A stretch of 64,000 nucleotides of DNA from Natrialba sp. SSL1 (GCF_001861355.1 NZ_MASN01000027.1:1-64000), one strand, 5' to 3'. Counted from the first letter of the stretch, positions 53,352-63,546 are shown. Made by a program: numbers and translations. Notes: a model not told the origin generated them from the letters alone.

Positions 53352-55202
53352 ATGCTCGTCGCGACCGTTGCGCTCGTGCTCGCCCTCGGGGTCGCCTCCC
53401 GCGTCCTCGCGGATCGCCTTCGAATACCGAGCGTCCTCTTTCTGATCGTCGCGGGGATTGCCATCGGTCCCGAGGTGTTCGGCTTCGTTTCTCGGGAGAC
53501 GTTCGGCGGCGGCCTCTCGGCGATAGTCGGCGTGAGCGTCGCGATTATCCTCTTCGAGGGAGGTTACCACCTCCGGCTCGCGAAACTCCGCGAGAGTCCG
53601 ACGGCACTCTTCCGACTCGTCACCGTCGGCGCTGCGATCACCTGGCTCGGAACTGCGGCCGCAGTCGTCGTATTTCTCGAGACGAGCCTCGAGGTCGGTC
53701 TGCTGGTCGGCGCGCTGTTGATCGCGACCGGGCCAACAGTGATCGGTCCCATCCTCCAGGTTGTCACCGTGCGGGATCACGTCGCAGCGGTACTCGAGGG
53801 CGAGGGTATTCTCAACGACGTGACGGCGGCGATTTTGGCCGTCGTCGTCTTCGAGGTCCTCATCGCCGGGAACGGAACGCCGGCCACACTCGTCGGTGAC
53901 TTCGTCCTGCGGCTGTTCGTCGGCCTCGGGTTCGGCGCGGTCATCGCCGGACTCGTCTGGCTGGTCCTCGACTACGGTGGCTCACGGCCCTGCACAGCGC
54001 CGTTGCACGCTCGCCTGATCGTGCTGGCCGGGATCGTGGTTGCCTACGCCGGGGCCGAAACGATCGCCAGCGAGACGGGTATTGCTGCCGCTGCGATGGC
54101 CGGTTTCGTGCTCGGAAACGTGGATCTCCCGTATCACGAGGACGTGATCGGTTTTCTCGACGATCTCTCGGTCGTCGTCCTCTCGTTCATCTTCGTCGCG
54201 CTAGCGGCGTTGATCGACTTCGCAGACATCCGCGCGCTCGGGCTGGCTGGCCTTGCTATCGTCGTCGCAGTCACCCTTGTGCTTCGACCCGCCGTCATCT
54301 ATCTCTCGACGACTACCGCGCGGTTTACCGATACCGAGCGGCTGTTCCTCAGCGCCGTCGGCCCGCGGGGAATCATCCCGGCCAGCGTCGCAACGTTGTT
54401 CGCCGTCGAACTGCAGGCGCTCGGCCGGCCACAGGAGGCGCAGTTGCTCGCCGGCACCGTCTTTCTCATCATCTTCGCGACGGTCGTCCTTCAGGCCGGC
54501 CTCGCACGACAGCTCGCACAGTACCTCGAGGTTTCACCAATGCGCACGATACTCATCGGCGGGGGACGAGTCGGACTCTCCCTCGCAGAACGGCTCGAAC
54601 AGGACGGAGAGAACGTACTGCTCGTCGACCACGATCCCGACGCAGTAAAGGCGGCCCGCAAACGCGGGCTCACCGTACTTGAGGGCGACGGTACTGACGC
54701 CGACGTCCTCGAGTCGGCGGCTGCTGACAGTGCGAAAACGGTCATCGCAACCACACCCGACGACGACGTCAACCTGCTGGTCTGCCAGCTTGCGAAAACG
54801 ACGTTCGACGTCGAAACGGTTGCCTCACGGGTCAACCAGCCGGACAACGTCGGTGCCTTCGAATCGCTCGGCGTCCGGGCCATTGATTTGTCGATGGCGA
54901 CGGCGTGGTCACTCGAGAACGTCATCGAACGGCCCTCGCTGTCGGCGTGGATGAACGAACTTGGCCGAACCGGTGATGTCCAGGAAATCCAGGTGACGGC
55001 GACGGATCTCGTCGGGAAGACGATCGCCGACCTCAACGCCGAAATCCCCGAGGGGGTTATCGTCGGCCTGCTCACCCATCGGGACGGCGCGACCGAGGTT
55101 CCGACGGGTGATCACGAGTTGCGCGATGGCGACCGTGTGACGTTCCTCGGGCAGACAACCGCTGTCGACCGCGCAGTCAAGCGGTTCCACCCACACGATT
55201 GA
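53352..55202 (+). CDS. KefB/CPA2-type cation:proton antiporter with RCK domains
   Basis: 616 aa from ATG 53352 (a GTG lies one codon earlier). The first 400 residues are an antiporter with 12-13 TM helices. The cytosolic end has an RCK_N NAD-binding domain (MRTILIGGGRVGLSLAERLE, about 397) and an RCK_C domain (about 535-610). It likely exchanges K+ or Na+ for protons and is gated by NAD(H) or thiols, as KefB is. It starts about 65 bp after tauE, so it may be co-transcribed. Confidence 0.92.
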   Translation: MLVATVALVLALGVASRVLADRLRIPSVLFLIVAGIAIGPEVFGFVSRETFGGGLSAIVGVSVAIILFEGGYHLRLAKLRESPTALFRLVTVGAAITWLGTAAAVVVFLETSLEVGLLVGALLIATGPTVIGPILQVVTVRDHVAAVLEGEGILNDVTAAILAVVVFEVLIAGNGTPATLVGDFVLRLFVGLGFGAVIAGLVWLVLDYGGSRPCTAPLHARLIVLAGIVVAYAGAETIASETGIAAAAMAGFVLGNVDLPYHEDVIGFLDDLSVVVLSFIFVALAALIDFADIRALGLAGLAIVVAVTLVLRPAVIYLSTTTARFTDTERLFLSAVGPRGIIPASVATLFAVELQALGRPQEAQLLAGTVFLIIFATVVLQAGLARQLAQYLEVSPMRTILIGGGRVGLSLAERLEQDGENVLLVDHDPDAVKAARKRGLTVLEGDGTDADVLESAAADSAKTVIATTPDDDVNLLVCQLAKTTFDVETVASRVNQPDNVGAFESLGVRAIDLSMATAWSLENVIERPSLSAWMNELGRTGDVQEIQVTATDLVGKTIADLNAEIPEGVIVGLLTHRDGATEVPTGDHELRDGDRVTFLGQTTAVDRAVKRFHPHD

Positions 55203-55551
55203 GCGCTTCGACGGTCTAATCTGGCGGTCTCTCCAGCGACTGCAGTATTTGTAACCAACTCCAGTTGTGTCGCCCCTGTCTTGCCCCTCCCGGACACTAC
55301 CGCCTCACTCGAACCACTGTTGGACGTGTTGACTCCTGCCTGGCTCACTATCACCTCTTACCGATCCTCCTGGGTAAATTCGCCACGCTCGCGCCTCCAT
55401 GACGCCGTTTGAAAGGACAGCCTTCCCGTCTCGTTTCGAGTGGGACTCGAGTATCCACTCCGTTGTGTCGCCGCTCAGCGGCAGCTACTACTCTGTCCTA
55501 TATTGTACAATACGTGCAAAACTTTTAAACGCTACCAGCCCATAGACTGGC
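55203..55551. promoter_or_regulatory. intergenic region with the thioredoxin promoter
   Basis: About 350 bp. The right end contains the operator-like site at 55502 and the CTTTTAAAC box (55522-55530), about 25 bp before the thioredoxin start, implying a leaderless transcript. No gene is seen. Confidence 0.6.
55502..55521 (+). promoter_or_regulatory. candidate operator ATTGT-N10-CAAAA upstream of trxA
   Basis: ATTGT ACAATACGTG CAAAA. Its left half lies in a perfect palindrome TATTGTACAATA. It sits directly upstream of the TATA box at 55522. Confidence 0.6.
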
Positions 55552-55554
55552 GTG

Positions 55555-55914
55555 ATGACAACTGATATCGACAGCGGATCGGCGGCCCACTCTCCGACTG
55601 AACCGCTTCACATCGACGGGAAAGATCACCTTGACGATGTTGTCGCCGAGCACGATGTCGTGCTCGTGGACTTCTTCGCAGATTGGTGTGGGCCGTGCAA
55701 GATGCTCGAACCGGTCCTCGACGACCTTGCGGCAGAGACAGCCGCAACGATCGCGAAGGTCGACGTCGACCAACACCAGCAACTCGCCGGCGCGTACGGC
55801 GTCCGCGGCGTTCCGACGCTTGCCCTCTTTGCCGGCGGTGAGCAGGTCGAACAGCACACCGGTGCGCTGCCGGCTGACCGACTGCAAACCCTCGTCGAAA
55901 ACTACACTGAATGA
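55555..55914 (+). CDS. trxA: thioredoxin
   Basis: 119 aa from ATG 55555 (GTG one codon earlier). FFADWCGPCKMLEPVLDDLA holds the active site WCGPCK (about 45-50), with the later cis-Pro loop GVRGVPTLALF. The stop overlaps the reductase start (ATGA at 55911-55914). It reduces protein disulfides in the cytosol. Confidence 0.96.
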   Translation: MTTDIDSGSAAHSPTEPLHIDGKDHLDDVVAEHDVVLVDFFADWCGPCKMLEPVLDDLAAETAATIAKVDVDQHQQLAGAYGVRGVPTLALFAGGEQVEQHTGALPADRLQTLVENYTE

Positions 55915-56969
55915 GCACGGACACACCCGTAACTGAGACTGCCGTTCGAGATGTCGTGATTGTCGGCTCCGGCGTCGCTGGCCTCTCGGCTGCCGTCTAC
56001 ACCGCTCGCGCGGACCTCGAGCCACTCGTCCTCGAGGGGCCCGAACCCGGCGGCCAGCTGACGCTGACGACCGAGGTCGAGAACTACCTCGGCTTCCCCG
56101 AGGGAATCGGCGGCATGGAACTCATCCAGAACGGCAAGGAGCAGGCCACGCGCTTCGGTGCCGAGTTCACCCACGGGACCGTCGAGACTACCACACTCGA
56201 GGAGCAGCCGTTCGCACTCGAGTTGGCAAGCGGCGAGACGATCCGAACGCGAGCCCTGATCGTCGCGACCGGTGCGAGCGCCCGCTGGGTCGGCGCTGAC
56301 GGCGAGGACGAGCTGATGGGCTACGGACTCTCGACGTGTGCGACCTGTGACGGCGCGTTCCACCGCGGCGACGACGTGCTCGTCATCGGTGGCGGCGATT
56401 CGGCGATGGAAGAGGCGCTCTTCCTCGCGAAGTTCGCCGACAGCGTGACGGTCGTCCACCGACGCGACGAGCTTCGCGCGTCGGATATCATGGCCAAACG
56501 TGCCCGCGACCACGACGCGATCGAGTTCCGCTGGAACACCGAACTGTTCGAAATCCACGGTTCTCAGGCGGACGGCGTTACCGGTGCGACGCTGGTCCGC
56601 CACCCCGACGGCCACCCCACGGCGAAACTCGAGTCGGGTGAGGTCGATCGCGAGACGGTCGACGTCGGCGGCATCTTCTACGGTGTCGGCCACGTCCCGA
56701 ACACGGAGTTTCTCGCGGAGACGGCCGTCGAACTCGACGACGCGGGCTACATCCGGACCGAACCGGGAATGACGACCGAGACGGCTGTCGAGGGCGTCTT
56801 CGGTGCCGGTGACGTGATGGACCCGGACTACCGACAGGCGATTACGGCTGCCGGAACGGGAAGTATGGCCGCGCTCGACGCCGAGGAATGGCTCGAAACC
56901 CGCAACGCAGTCGCGCCCGCGGCACAACCCGTGGTAGAAGCTGAAGCCGAGGCCGAAGCCGACGACTAA
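55911..56969 (+). CDS. trxB: thioredoxin reductase
   Basis: 352 aa. FAD motif VIVGSGVAGLSAAVYTARA (about 12-30), redox pair CATCDGAF (about 140-147), NADPH motif IGGGDSAMEEALFLAKF and, near the end, GVFGAGDVMDPDYRQAITAA. It is the low-molecular-weight TrxR type and overlaps trxA by 4 bp. The C-terminus ends in a short Glu/Ala repeat (EAEAEAEADD). Confidence 0.95.
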   Translation: MSTDTPVTETAVRDVVIVGSGVAGLSAAVYTARADLEPLVLEGPEPGGQLTLTTEVENYLGFPEGIGGMELIQNGKEQATRFGAEFTHGTVETTTLEEQPFALELASGETIRTRALIVATGASARWVGADGEDELMGYGLSTCATCDGAFHRGDDVLVIGGGDSAMEEALFLAKFADSVTVVHRRDELRASDIMAKRARDHDAIEFRWNTELFEIHGSQADGVTGATLVRHPDGHPTAKLESGEVDRETVDVGGIFYGVGHVPNTEFLAETAVELDDAGYIRTEPGMTTETAVEGVFGAGDVMDPDYRQAITAAGTGSMAALDAEEWLETRNAVAPAAQPVVEAEAEAEADD

Positions 56970-57139
56970 GCTTGCTGATTCTCTTTCACTGCATTTCTCT
57001 CTTCCTCACTGGAGTCATCATACCACACCACGCAGTCGCGGTTTGAGATGAGCACGAAGGACGGATTCGTTGCTACCCGACTCCCATCGTATAGGAGACG
57101 TCCTCATCCTCTATGGTGCTCCACCACGTACACTCGCGT

Positions 57140-57565
57140 ATGAGTGAGCAGATCCTCCTCCCGTACGACGGTTCGACGCCCTCAGAGAAGGCACTCGAGT
57201 ACGCCCTCGAGACGTTCCCCGACGCCGCCCTCACTGCACTGTACGTGGTTCCGGCACCGCGGGGGTACTGGGCCTCCTTCGAGGAGCCCGAAGACAGAAT
57301 TCCGAACGCAGAGGGTGCCAAGGAACGCGGTCGAGAGACACTCGACGAGGCCGTAGCGACGGCGGCGGACCAGGGTCGGGACCTCGAGACCGAACTGCTC
57401 ATCGGCGAGCCAGAGCACGTGATCGTCGGCCAGGCTGCGGAGGGCGGGTACGACTCGATCGTCATCGGCAGTCACGGCCGTGAGGGAGTCTCTCGGGTGC
57501 TGCTCGGCAGCGTCGCAGAGAAGGTCGTCCGGCGATCTCCGACGCCGGTCGTCGTCGTCCGGTGA
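57140..57565 (+). CDS. universal stress protein
   Basis: 141 aa from ATG 57140 (MSEQILLPYDGSTPSEKAL). A single UspA domain with IVIGSHGREGVSRVLLGSVA, the nucleotide-binding loop. An in-frame ATG at 57113 is possible. No copy of the shared motif was found upstream. Confidence 0.9.
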   Translation: MSEQILLPYDGSTPSEKALEYALETFPDAALTALYVVPAPRGYWASFEEPEDRIPNAEGAKERGRETLDEAVATAADQGRDLETELLIGEPEHVIVGQAAEGGYDSIVIGSHGREGVSRVLLGSVAEKVVRRSPTPVVVVR

Positions 57566-57690
57566 CACAGCACGCTACTCGAGTAGCGGTGCCAGCCACA
57601 CCGAGTCGCGCACTAATTTTCAAAAGTAACCGACCACCATCTCAGATAACCCACCGAAACTATATTAAGAAGATGAGTCGGTCAAGAGAC

Positions 57691-59062
57691 ATGGTCACTT
57701 TACCCAACCAAATCGTTGGCGATGCGTACACGAGTAGACGTGGCTGGCAACTCGTCGAAGCACTGGCTGATCTCCGCGACCGGATGCCCGGCAGCGAGGG
57801 GTGAACGAGCTGGTGCCGATCTAGTGGCGGAACAATTCGAGGAGATCGGGCTCGATAACGTATCAACCACAGCATTTCCGATTCCAGGCTGGGAGCGAAA
57901 CGCTGCCTCTGTTGCTGTCGGCGACCACAACCTGTTCGAGCGATCTCACGAAGTGGTCGCACTTCCTGGTACACCAGCAGAAACGACGTCCGCCGAACTG
58001 ATCGATATGGGAGACGCCCTTCCCGAAGATTTCGAAGCTGTTGATCTGGAGGGGAAGATCGTGATGGCCTCGAGTCTCACACCAGACGATTACGGACGGT
58101 GGGTTCACCGCGGTGAGAAATACTCCTATGCCATCGAAGCCGGCGCAGCCGGGTTCATTTTCGCAAACCATATCGATGGCTGTCTCCCCCCAACGGGCAG
58201 TATCGGGGATCGGAACGGGCCTGGAGCGATCCCAGCGGTCGGTGTCTCGAAGGAAGTCGGGGAGCGGATCAAGCGATACTGCAGGGACGAGACGACCGAG
58301 GCGACGATTGCAGTCGATTGTCAAAACACCGAGGCAACCTCTCGAAACATCGAGGCAACGGTCGGACCGGACACTGACGAAGAGGTCCTCTTTACCGCCC
58401 ACGTCGACGCCCACGATATCGGTGATGGCGCGAACGACAACGGCGTCGGATGTGCGCTCGTGACAGCGGTCGGCCGACTCCTCAAACAGATCGAAGACGA
58501 TCTCGAAACCCGCGTTCGATTGGTGGTATTCGGTGCCGAAGAAACCGGGCTATACGGCTCCTACTACTGGTCGCATACTCACGACCTCGACCAAGTCAAA
58601 TGCGTTCTCAATATGGATGGTGCGGGCTACTCGCGAAATCTCTCGATCCATACCCATGGCTTCGACGCAATCGGTGAGGCGTTCGAAGAAGTAAGCGAGG
58701 AGTTCGCTGTGCCGATTGCGGTGGAATCTGGGGTCCGCCCACATAGCGATCACTGGCCGTTCGTCCAACGCGGCATCCCTGGAGCACAGGGACGGACGAC
58801 CGCCGAAGGGAGCGGACGTGGATGGGGACACACCCATGGCGATACCCTCGACAAACTGGATATCCGTGACCTCCGCGAAATATCGACGCTCCTGACAGCC
58901 GGTGTCCTCAAACTCTCGGAGACCAGTCGAGAAATCGAGCGAGTCGACGACGGTGAAATACGCGATGCGACGGAAGAGCAACGATTCGATGTCGGGATGA
59001 AAGCGACTGACGACTGGCCGTGGGGTGACGAGGTTCGCGTTTGGCCTTGGGATACTTCCTGA
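57691..59062 (+). pseudogene. M28-family metallopeptidase with a frameshift near the start
   Basis: The frame from ATG 57691 (MVTLPNQIVGDAYTSRRGW) stops at 57801-57803 after MPGSEG. Family proteins continue SEGERAGADLV; that segment is found in the +1 frame from 57802 on. One G too many in GGGG (57798-57801) explains the break: with GGG the frame reads GSEGERAGAD through to 59062. The rest has the zinc-ligand motifs HVDAHDIGDGANDNGVG and GAEETGLYGSYYWS of M28 aminopeptidases. It may be a true inactivation, a phase-variable tract or a sequence error. TATA CTATATTAAG at 57660-57669 supports a leaderless start at 57691. Confidence 0.85.
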
Positions 59063-59797
59063 TTAGAGGTCAATCATTTCTATTCGAATCTGATCTTCTC
59101 GGTCGTCATCGGTTTCGACAATCACGTCCCACCCGTATCGGTCGTCCGGATCTGTTACAGAACTCCACGTCAGAGTGAATTCGGTGGTGACGCTCTCTCC
59201 AGCAGCAACGTCGATAGTCTTCTCTGTTTCGCCGCTGTATCCCCACGATTCCATCCATCTTTCGTCGGGTTCGTTATCGATCGTTAGTGTTGTCTCGCCG
59301 GGACCAGTCCCTTCATTTTCGATCATCACTTCGATGGTTTGGTCGTCAGGTCGTCCGGTGATGGCCCAGAGCTCAATCGGATCTTCAGTCTGAATGCCCC
59401 AGTTAAAATCCGGTTCGCCTAGACACGTCACATCTATCGTTTCTGTTTGACTATCGCCTCGCGGAGTGGTCGCTGTTACGGTGACAGTTCCTTCGCCAGG
59501 TCCAACAGTAACGGTTTCAGCGTCGTTCCGACCGCTCAGTTGGAACGACTCAGGGCTTGCGTCCACACCGTCTGCAGAAATTTCGACATCTGTTCTCCCA
59601 AACGGTGGTCCATCGATTTGAACGGTGAACGAATCTGTCGCATCCTCACAGTCGGGTAACTCAAGTGCGTCCGGCGCGACGCTGACAAGTTGTGTCTCTG
59701 CAGTCGCGGTGGACGTGAGTGCACCACCCGCGATGAATGTTATCCCGCTCGTTTGTAATACTCTGCGTCGAGTCGTATTTGTGTCGTCATCAGTCAT
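59063..59797 (-). CDS. Tat-exported beta-rich protein
   Basis: 244 aa from ATG 59797 (MTDDDTNTTRRRVLQTSGIT). The twin-arginine signal is followed by GGALTSTATAE. The mature part has two beta-sandwich-like repeats (CARDB/Ig-like: VQIDGPPFGRTDVEISADG and IEVMIENEGTGPGETTLTID). It is probably a secreted, surface-anchored protein with unknown ligand. The stop is back to back with the M28 gene end. Confidence 0.85.
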   Translation of the reverse strand: MTDDDTNTTRRRVLQTSGITFIAGGALTSTATAETQLVSVAPDALELPDCEDATDSFTVQIDGPPFGRTDVEISADGVDASPESFQLSGRNDAETVTVGPGEGTVTVTATTPRGDSQTETIDVTCLGEPDFNWGIQTEDPIELWAITGRPDDQTIEVMIENEGTGPGETTLTIDNEPDERWMESWGYSGETEKTIDVAAGESVTTEFTLTWSSVTDPDDRYGWDVIVETDDDREDQIRIEMIDL

Positions 59798-59923
59798 GGT
59801 ACCTGCACCCACTCACCGTGGGATATCGTCAACAATCTTCTTCAAATATAAAAAATAACTGTACTGTTCAATTTGCAACTGGTGATTGACTGCACACAGA
59901 ACCGTGACTCTGCTCCGACAACC

Positions 59924-60763
59924 CTATCCGTAGTGTTGGTCGCGAGCGTTGGCCCCAGCACGAAGCATCGCCACGGTTGCTTCGTACGCATCGACATATC
60001 GTTCGGCTTCGACCGTAGTTGTGCGATCATCAATACGTTCGACACCGGGCGTGCGGCCGGCACCAGCTGCGTGATTCGTCGCGGACCAGTCCGCCGAAAT
60101 GGTGACCGGAGAGTCCGGGTGTGAGACAGGCATTGCGTCCGCGTTCTCCACGGCTCGACAAGCCGCAGTGTGAATGTCCGGACGCGTTTCGTCGGGCGAG
60201 CGGCAGGTCGCACTGAATCGATCGATACCCTCTTTGACGACCACGGTTTCGACTGCGTCCCCTAGCTCTACTCGAGCCTCGGAGGCGGTCGCATCGTCCC
60301 CGGTGACGAGCCCGACAGGAACGTCGAGCGAGCCGGCAAAACGGGCGTTCCACCCTAACTCACCCACTTCACGACCGTTGACTCGGAGTCGCACTAGTTC
60401 GTGACCCATGAAGGTGTGGTTGAGGACAGCGCCGGCAGTCCCTGCCTTGGCGTGGTAGCCGACGAACAGCGCGAGGTCGTGCTCCGACGAACAGCCTTGC
60501 ATCATCGACCGCGGCTTGGTGTTCCCCCTGATGAGCGTGGCTTCGTCGTGGAGGCTCGCTCGAGGCAAGTTCGTCATCGTTGCGTGGGCGTCGTTGACCA
60601 GCACCGAATCGGCCCCGCCCTCGAGTGCCCCTTCGATCGCTGCGTTCACGTCGTCGACGAACAACGACTGGGCGTCGGAGTACGCTGTTCCGTCTTGAAC
60701 GACATCGGTCGGTGCAGCAACACCAGTGACGCCTTCCATGTCGGCGGAAACAAAGACATCCAT
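59924..60763 (-). CDS. M55-family D-aminopeptidase (DppA-like)
   Basis: 279 aa from ATG 60763. MDVFVSADMEGVTGV is the signature start of M55 DppA-like enzymes, and SVLVNDAHATMTNL and HDLALFVGYHAKAGTAG add further conserved His/Glu residues around the two-zinc site. Such enzymes release D- or L-amino acids from dipeptides. It lies in a group of peptidases, consistent with peptide catabolism. Confidence 0.92.
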   Translation of the reverse strand: MDVFVSADMEGVTGVAAPTDVVQDGTAYSDAQSLFVDDVNAAIEGALEGGADSVLVNDAHATMTNLPRASLHDEATLIRGNTKPRSMMQGCSSEHDLALFVGYHAKAGTAGAVLNHTFMGHELVRLRVNGREVGELGWNARFAGSLDVPVGLVTGDDATASEARVELGDAVETVVVKEGIDRFSATCRSPDETRPDIHTAACRAVENADAMPVSHPDSPVTISADWSATNHAAGAGRTPGVERIDDRTTTVEAERYVDAYEATVAMLRAGANARDQHYG

Positions 60764-60894
60764 ACTTGCTGAATGGAGCGACGAATCAAAAAGGATCGGG
60801 AGAGACGACAATCACGGATAGAACGACTATCACGGAGGATGCCTCGGCTGTCCGGTCATCGGTCCAGGAGCACCTGTCGGTTGCGGGCTGTGGG

Positions 60895-62097
60895 TCAGTC
60901 GAACTCGGAAGTATCCATCGACAGGATCGTTCGTGCTGCTCGCTCCAGAATCTCAAGCCCGTCTCTCGCTTCGTCGAGGTCGACATACTCATCGACAGTG
61001 TGTGCCTGGGCCAAACTCCCGGGTCCCCACGTGATTGCTGGAATGTCGGCGTGGTTGATGAACTCACGTACGTCAGTTGATGCCCGAATCCCCCATGGGT
61101 CCGGTGCCGCATCCGTCACCGCTGTCGAGTGTTCACGGAAGATCTCTGCCAACGGATGATCGATCGGGATTTCGGCTGAGGAATACGTTTCGGCGCGGTC
61201 CCACGTGGCTTCGATACCATGGTCGCGGTTGAGTTCCGAGACCACTTGTTCGATCTCGTCGTCTACCGCATCGATCGTCTCGTCGGGGAGAATACGCCGA
61301 TCGAGGGTGACAGCCGTCCGATCTGCGAGCACAGCCTTGTTCGAGCCCTCACCCGCACTGATCTGGGTGACAGTGGCATACGCTTGACCACAGAGAGAAT
61401 CACGTCGCTCGCGGAGGCTGGCGTCGTAGTCGTTCAATCTGGCAAGAACTGGTCGAACGTGGTCGATTGGATTCGTCCCTCGATCAGGGTCGCTCGCGTG
61501 TGCGGGCTCTCCGGGCCAAGAAATCTCGTACCATGCCATCCCCTTCTCGCTGGTTGCGACCCGACACTGCGTCGGTTCGAGCACGACGCCGATATCGCCG
61601 TCGAAACCCGCATCGAGAAGCGATTTGGTTCCGGGATCGGCTGTCTCCTCGCCCATCGCGGCATGGACGACAATCGAACCATCCAGACTCCCGTTCTCGA
61701 TAGCCGATCGGAGATTGAGCGCCGTGAGCATGGCAATGGCGATGGCTGTCTTCATGTCGACACTCCCGCGACCATAGAGCCGACCGTCCTCGATGACGCC
61801 GCCGTAGGGAGGATACGTCCACTCGTCGGGGTCGCCCGCGGGGACGACGTCCAGATGTCCGTTCAACACTACTGTGGGACGGCCGGATCCGATTCGTGCA
61901 CCCACCTGTTTGCGGTCAGGGTCGGGTTCATCAACGAGCGTCGACTCAATCCCATGGTGGGTGAACCAGTCGTGGACGTACTCGGCGCACGCACTCTCGT
62001 TCCCCGGTGGGTTCTCAGACTCGAGGCGAACCAGCGCGGCGGCGAGCGACGGAAGATCAGTCGGATACCGTTTTGTCTCGCTTGGTTCGGGATTCAT
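60895..62097 (-). CDS. M20-family (ArgE/DapE/CPG2-type) peptidase or deacylase
   Basis: 400 aa. Zinc-site motifs GHLDVVPAG (about 88-96), GRGSVDMKTAIAIAM (about 121-135) and GEETADPGTKSLLDAG (about 155). The dimerisation lid follows (about 185-300). It hydrolyses an acylated amino acid or dipeptide. Its ATG overlaps the stop of the PLP enzyme gene by 4 bp, so the two are coupled. Confidence 0.93.
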   Translation of the reverse strand: MNPEPSETKRYPTDLPSLAAALVRLESENPPGNESACAEYVHDWFTHHGIESTLVDEPDPDRKQVGARIGSGRPTVVLNGHLDVVPAGDPDEWTYPPYGGVIEDGRLYGRGSVDMKTAIAIAMLTALNLRSAIENGSLDGSIVVHAAMGEETADPGTKSLLDAGFDGDIGVVLEPTQCRVATSEKGMAWYEISWPGEPAHASDPDRGTNPIDHVRPVLARLNDYDASLRERRDSLCGQAYATVTQISAGEGSNKAVLADRTAVTLDRRILPDETIDAVDDEIEQVVSELNRDHGIEATWDRAETYSSAEIPIDHPLAEIFREHSTAVTDAAPDPWGIRASTDVREFINHADIPAITWGPGSLAQAHTVDEYVDLDEARDGLEILERAARTILSMDTSEFD

Positions 62098-63350
62098 GAC
62101 GGGTGCCCTGGTTTTTCAGTCGCCGCTCCGTACTGGTTTGCCACGTTGTCAAGCGTCGGTTCGATACGAGTCACGTCACCAACCGCTCGCTTTGCGCCGG
62201 CAGTGTCTTTGAGCCCCATCCCGGTGACGACCGCGACGACAGACTCGTCGGAACTGATGATCCCCTGCTCGCGGGCTCGGCGGATACCGGCAATGGGGGC
62301 CGCGCCTGCCGGTTCGGCGTAGATTCCTTCTGCCCGTCCGAGCACGGTCTCAGCGTCGAGGATGTCGTCGTCGGTCACGGTCAGTGCGGTCCCGCCGCTC
62401 TCCTCGAGTGCACGACAGGCCTTGAGCGTGTTTCGGGGGCGACCGACGGCGACCGAGTCGGCGAGTGTATCCGCAACCTCGTCGATTTCGTCGTGGCCGT
62501 GGAACGCATCGTGGATCGCGCTCGCCCCTTCGGGCTGGACACCGAGCATTTTGGGCGTGTCCTCCACGTAGTCCAGCTCGGCGAACTCTCGGAATCCCTT
62601 CCAGCAGCCGCCGATCGTACATCCATCGCCCATCGAGAAGACGATCCAGTCGGGGATCGAATCCTGCGTCTGCTCGGCGAGTTCGTGGCCAACAGTTCGC
62701 TTCCCCTCGATCTGGAAGGGGTTGATCGCCGCATTTCGGTTGTACCAGCCATAGGATTCGGTGACCTCCATACTCAGATCATATGCTTCGTCGTAGCTCC
62801 CAGCGACCGCGAGGACGTCTGCACCGTAGACACGGGGCTGGACGAGTTTCCCTTCGGGCGCACTCTCGGGCACGAATATGCGACAGTCGAGGTCTGCTCG
62901 TGCCGCGTAGCCTGCGAGCGATGCGGCGGCATTCCCTGTCGACGCGCAGGTAACGATGTCCCGCTCGGCGTGGCGTGCCTTGGTGACGGCGACGCTGGTC
63001 GCCCGGTCCTTGAAGCAGCCTGTTGGGTTCAGACCGTCGTTTTTCACGCGAACGTCGACCCCGAGTTCAGTACTCAGTTGCGGTGCGTCGAGCAAGTCCG
63101 TCCCACCCTCATCGAGTGTGATCGGCGTCGCTTCCGTGTCCACTGGGAGGAACGCACGGTATTTCCACTGGGTCTGGATGGTCCCATCAAGCGCCGCGTC
63201 GAACCGGTCGTGGATAACGTCGTAGTCGTACACAACCTCGAGGATGCCGGCGACACCGTCGTGTTCCGGACAGGTGTATATGATCTGGTCGGGTTCGTAC
63301 GTCGCTCCACAAAGCGTACATTCGAGGGTTTCGACGTGATCGAGTGACAT
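62094..63350 (-). CDS. threonine synthase-family PLP enzyme with N-terminal zinc ribbon
   Basis: 418 aa. The N-terminus LECTLCGATYEPDQIIYTCP is a zinc ribbon (CxxC...C..H). The fold-type II PLP domain has the Lys in GCFKDRATSVAV, preceded by LDAPQLSTELGVDVRVKNDG, and later STGNAAASLAGYAARADL. Archaeal threonine synthases have this ribbon; related enzymes make or break other beta-substituted amino acids. Overlap with the M20 peptidase suggests work on the amino acid it releases. Confidence 0.9.
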   Translation of the reverse strand: MSLDHVETLECTLCGATYEPDQIIYTCPEHDGVAGILEVVYDYDVIHDRFDAALDGTIQTQWKYRAFLPVDTEATPITLDEGGTDLLDAPQLSTELGVDVRVKNDGLNPTGCFKDRATSVAVTKARHAERDIVTCASTGNAAASLAGYAARADLDCRIFVPESAPEGKLVQPRVYGADVLAVAGSYDEAYDLSMEVTESYGWYNRNAAINPFQIEGKRTVGHELAEQTQDSIPDWIVFSMGDGCTIGGCWKGFREFAELDYVEDTPKMLGVQPEGASAIHDAFHGHDEIDEVADTLADSVAVGRPRNTLKACRALEESGGTALTVTDDDILDAETVLGRAEGIYAEPAGAAPIAGIRRAREQGIISSDESVVAVVTGMGLKDTAGAKRAVGDVTRIEPTLDNVANQYGAATEKPGHPS

Positions 63351-63546
63351 ACGATACCTTGCGTCTACTGCTATATTATCTCACATGCTGTGCCGCCAGT
63401 GAGGCGAGGGAAGCGTCTGCTCGCTCACACTCGTCCGCTGGTCAGCCGTCGGTGTTCACGTTGGTATTACTATAGCCTCGTTCCACGAACACTGGTGCGT
63501 ATTCCGCCTCCCAACAATTCATGTGGATTCGACGTAACTGTGGGTT

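Noticed and set aside
62103-63347. 414-codon open frame on the plus strand, opposite the PLP enzyme
   Set aside because: It is antisense to a gene with clear PLP and zinc motifs, and high GC keeps the opposite frame open. Its product has no motif.
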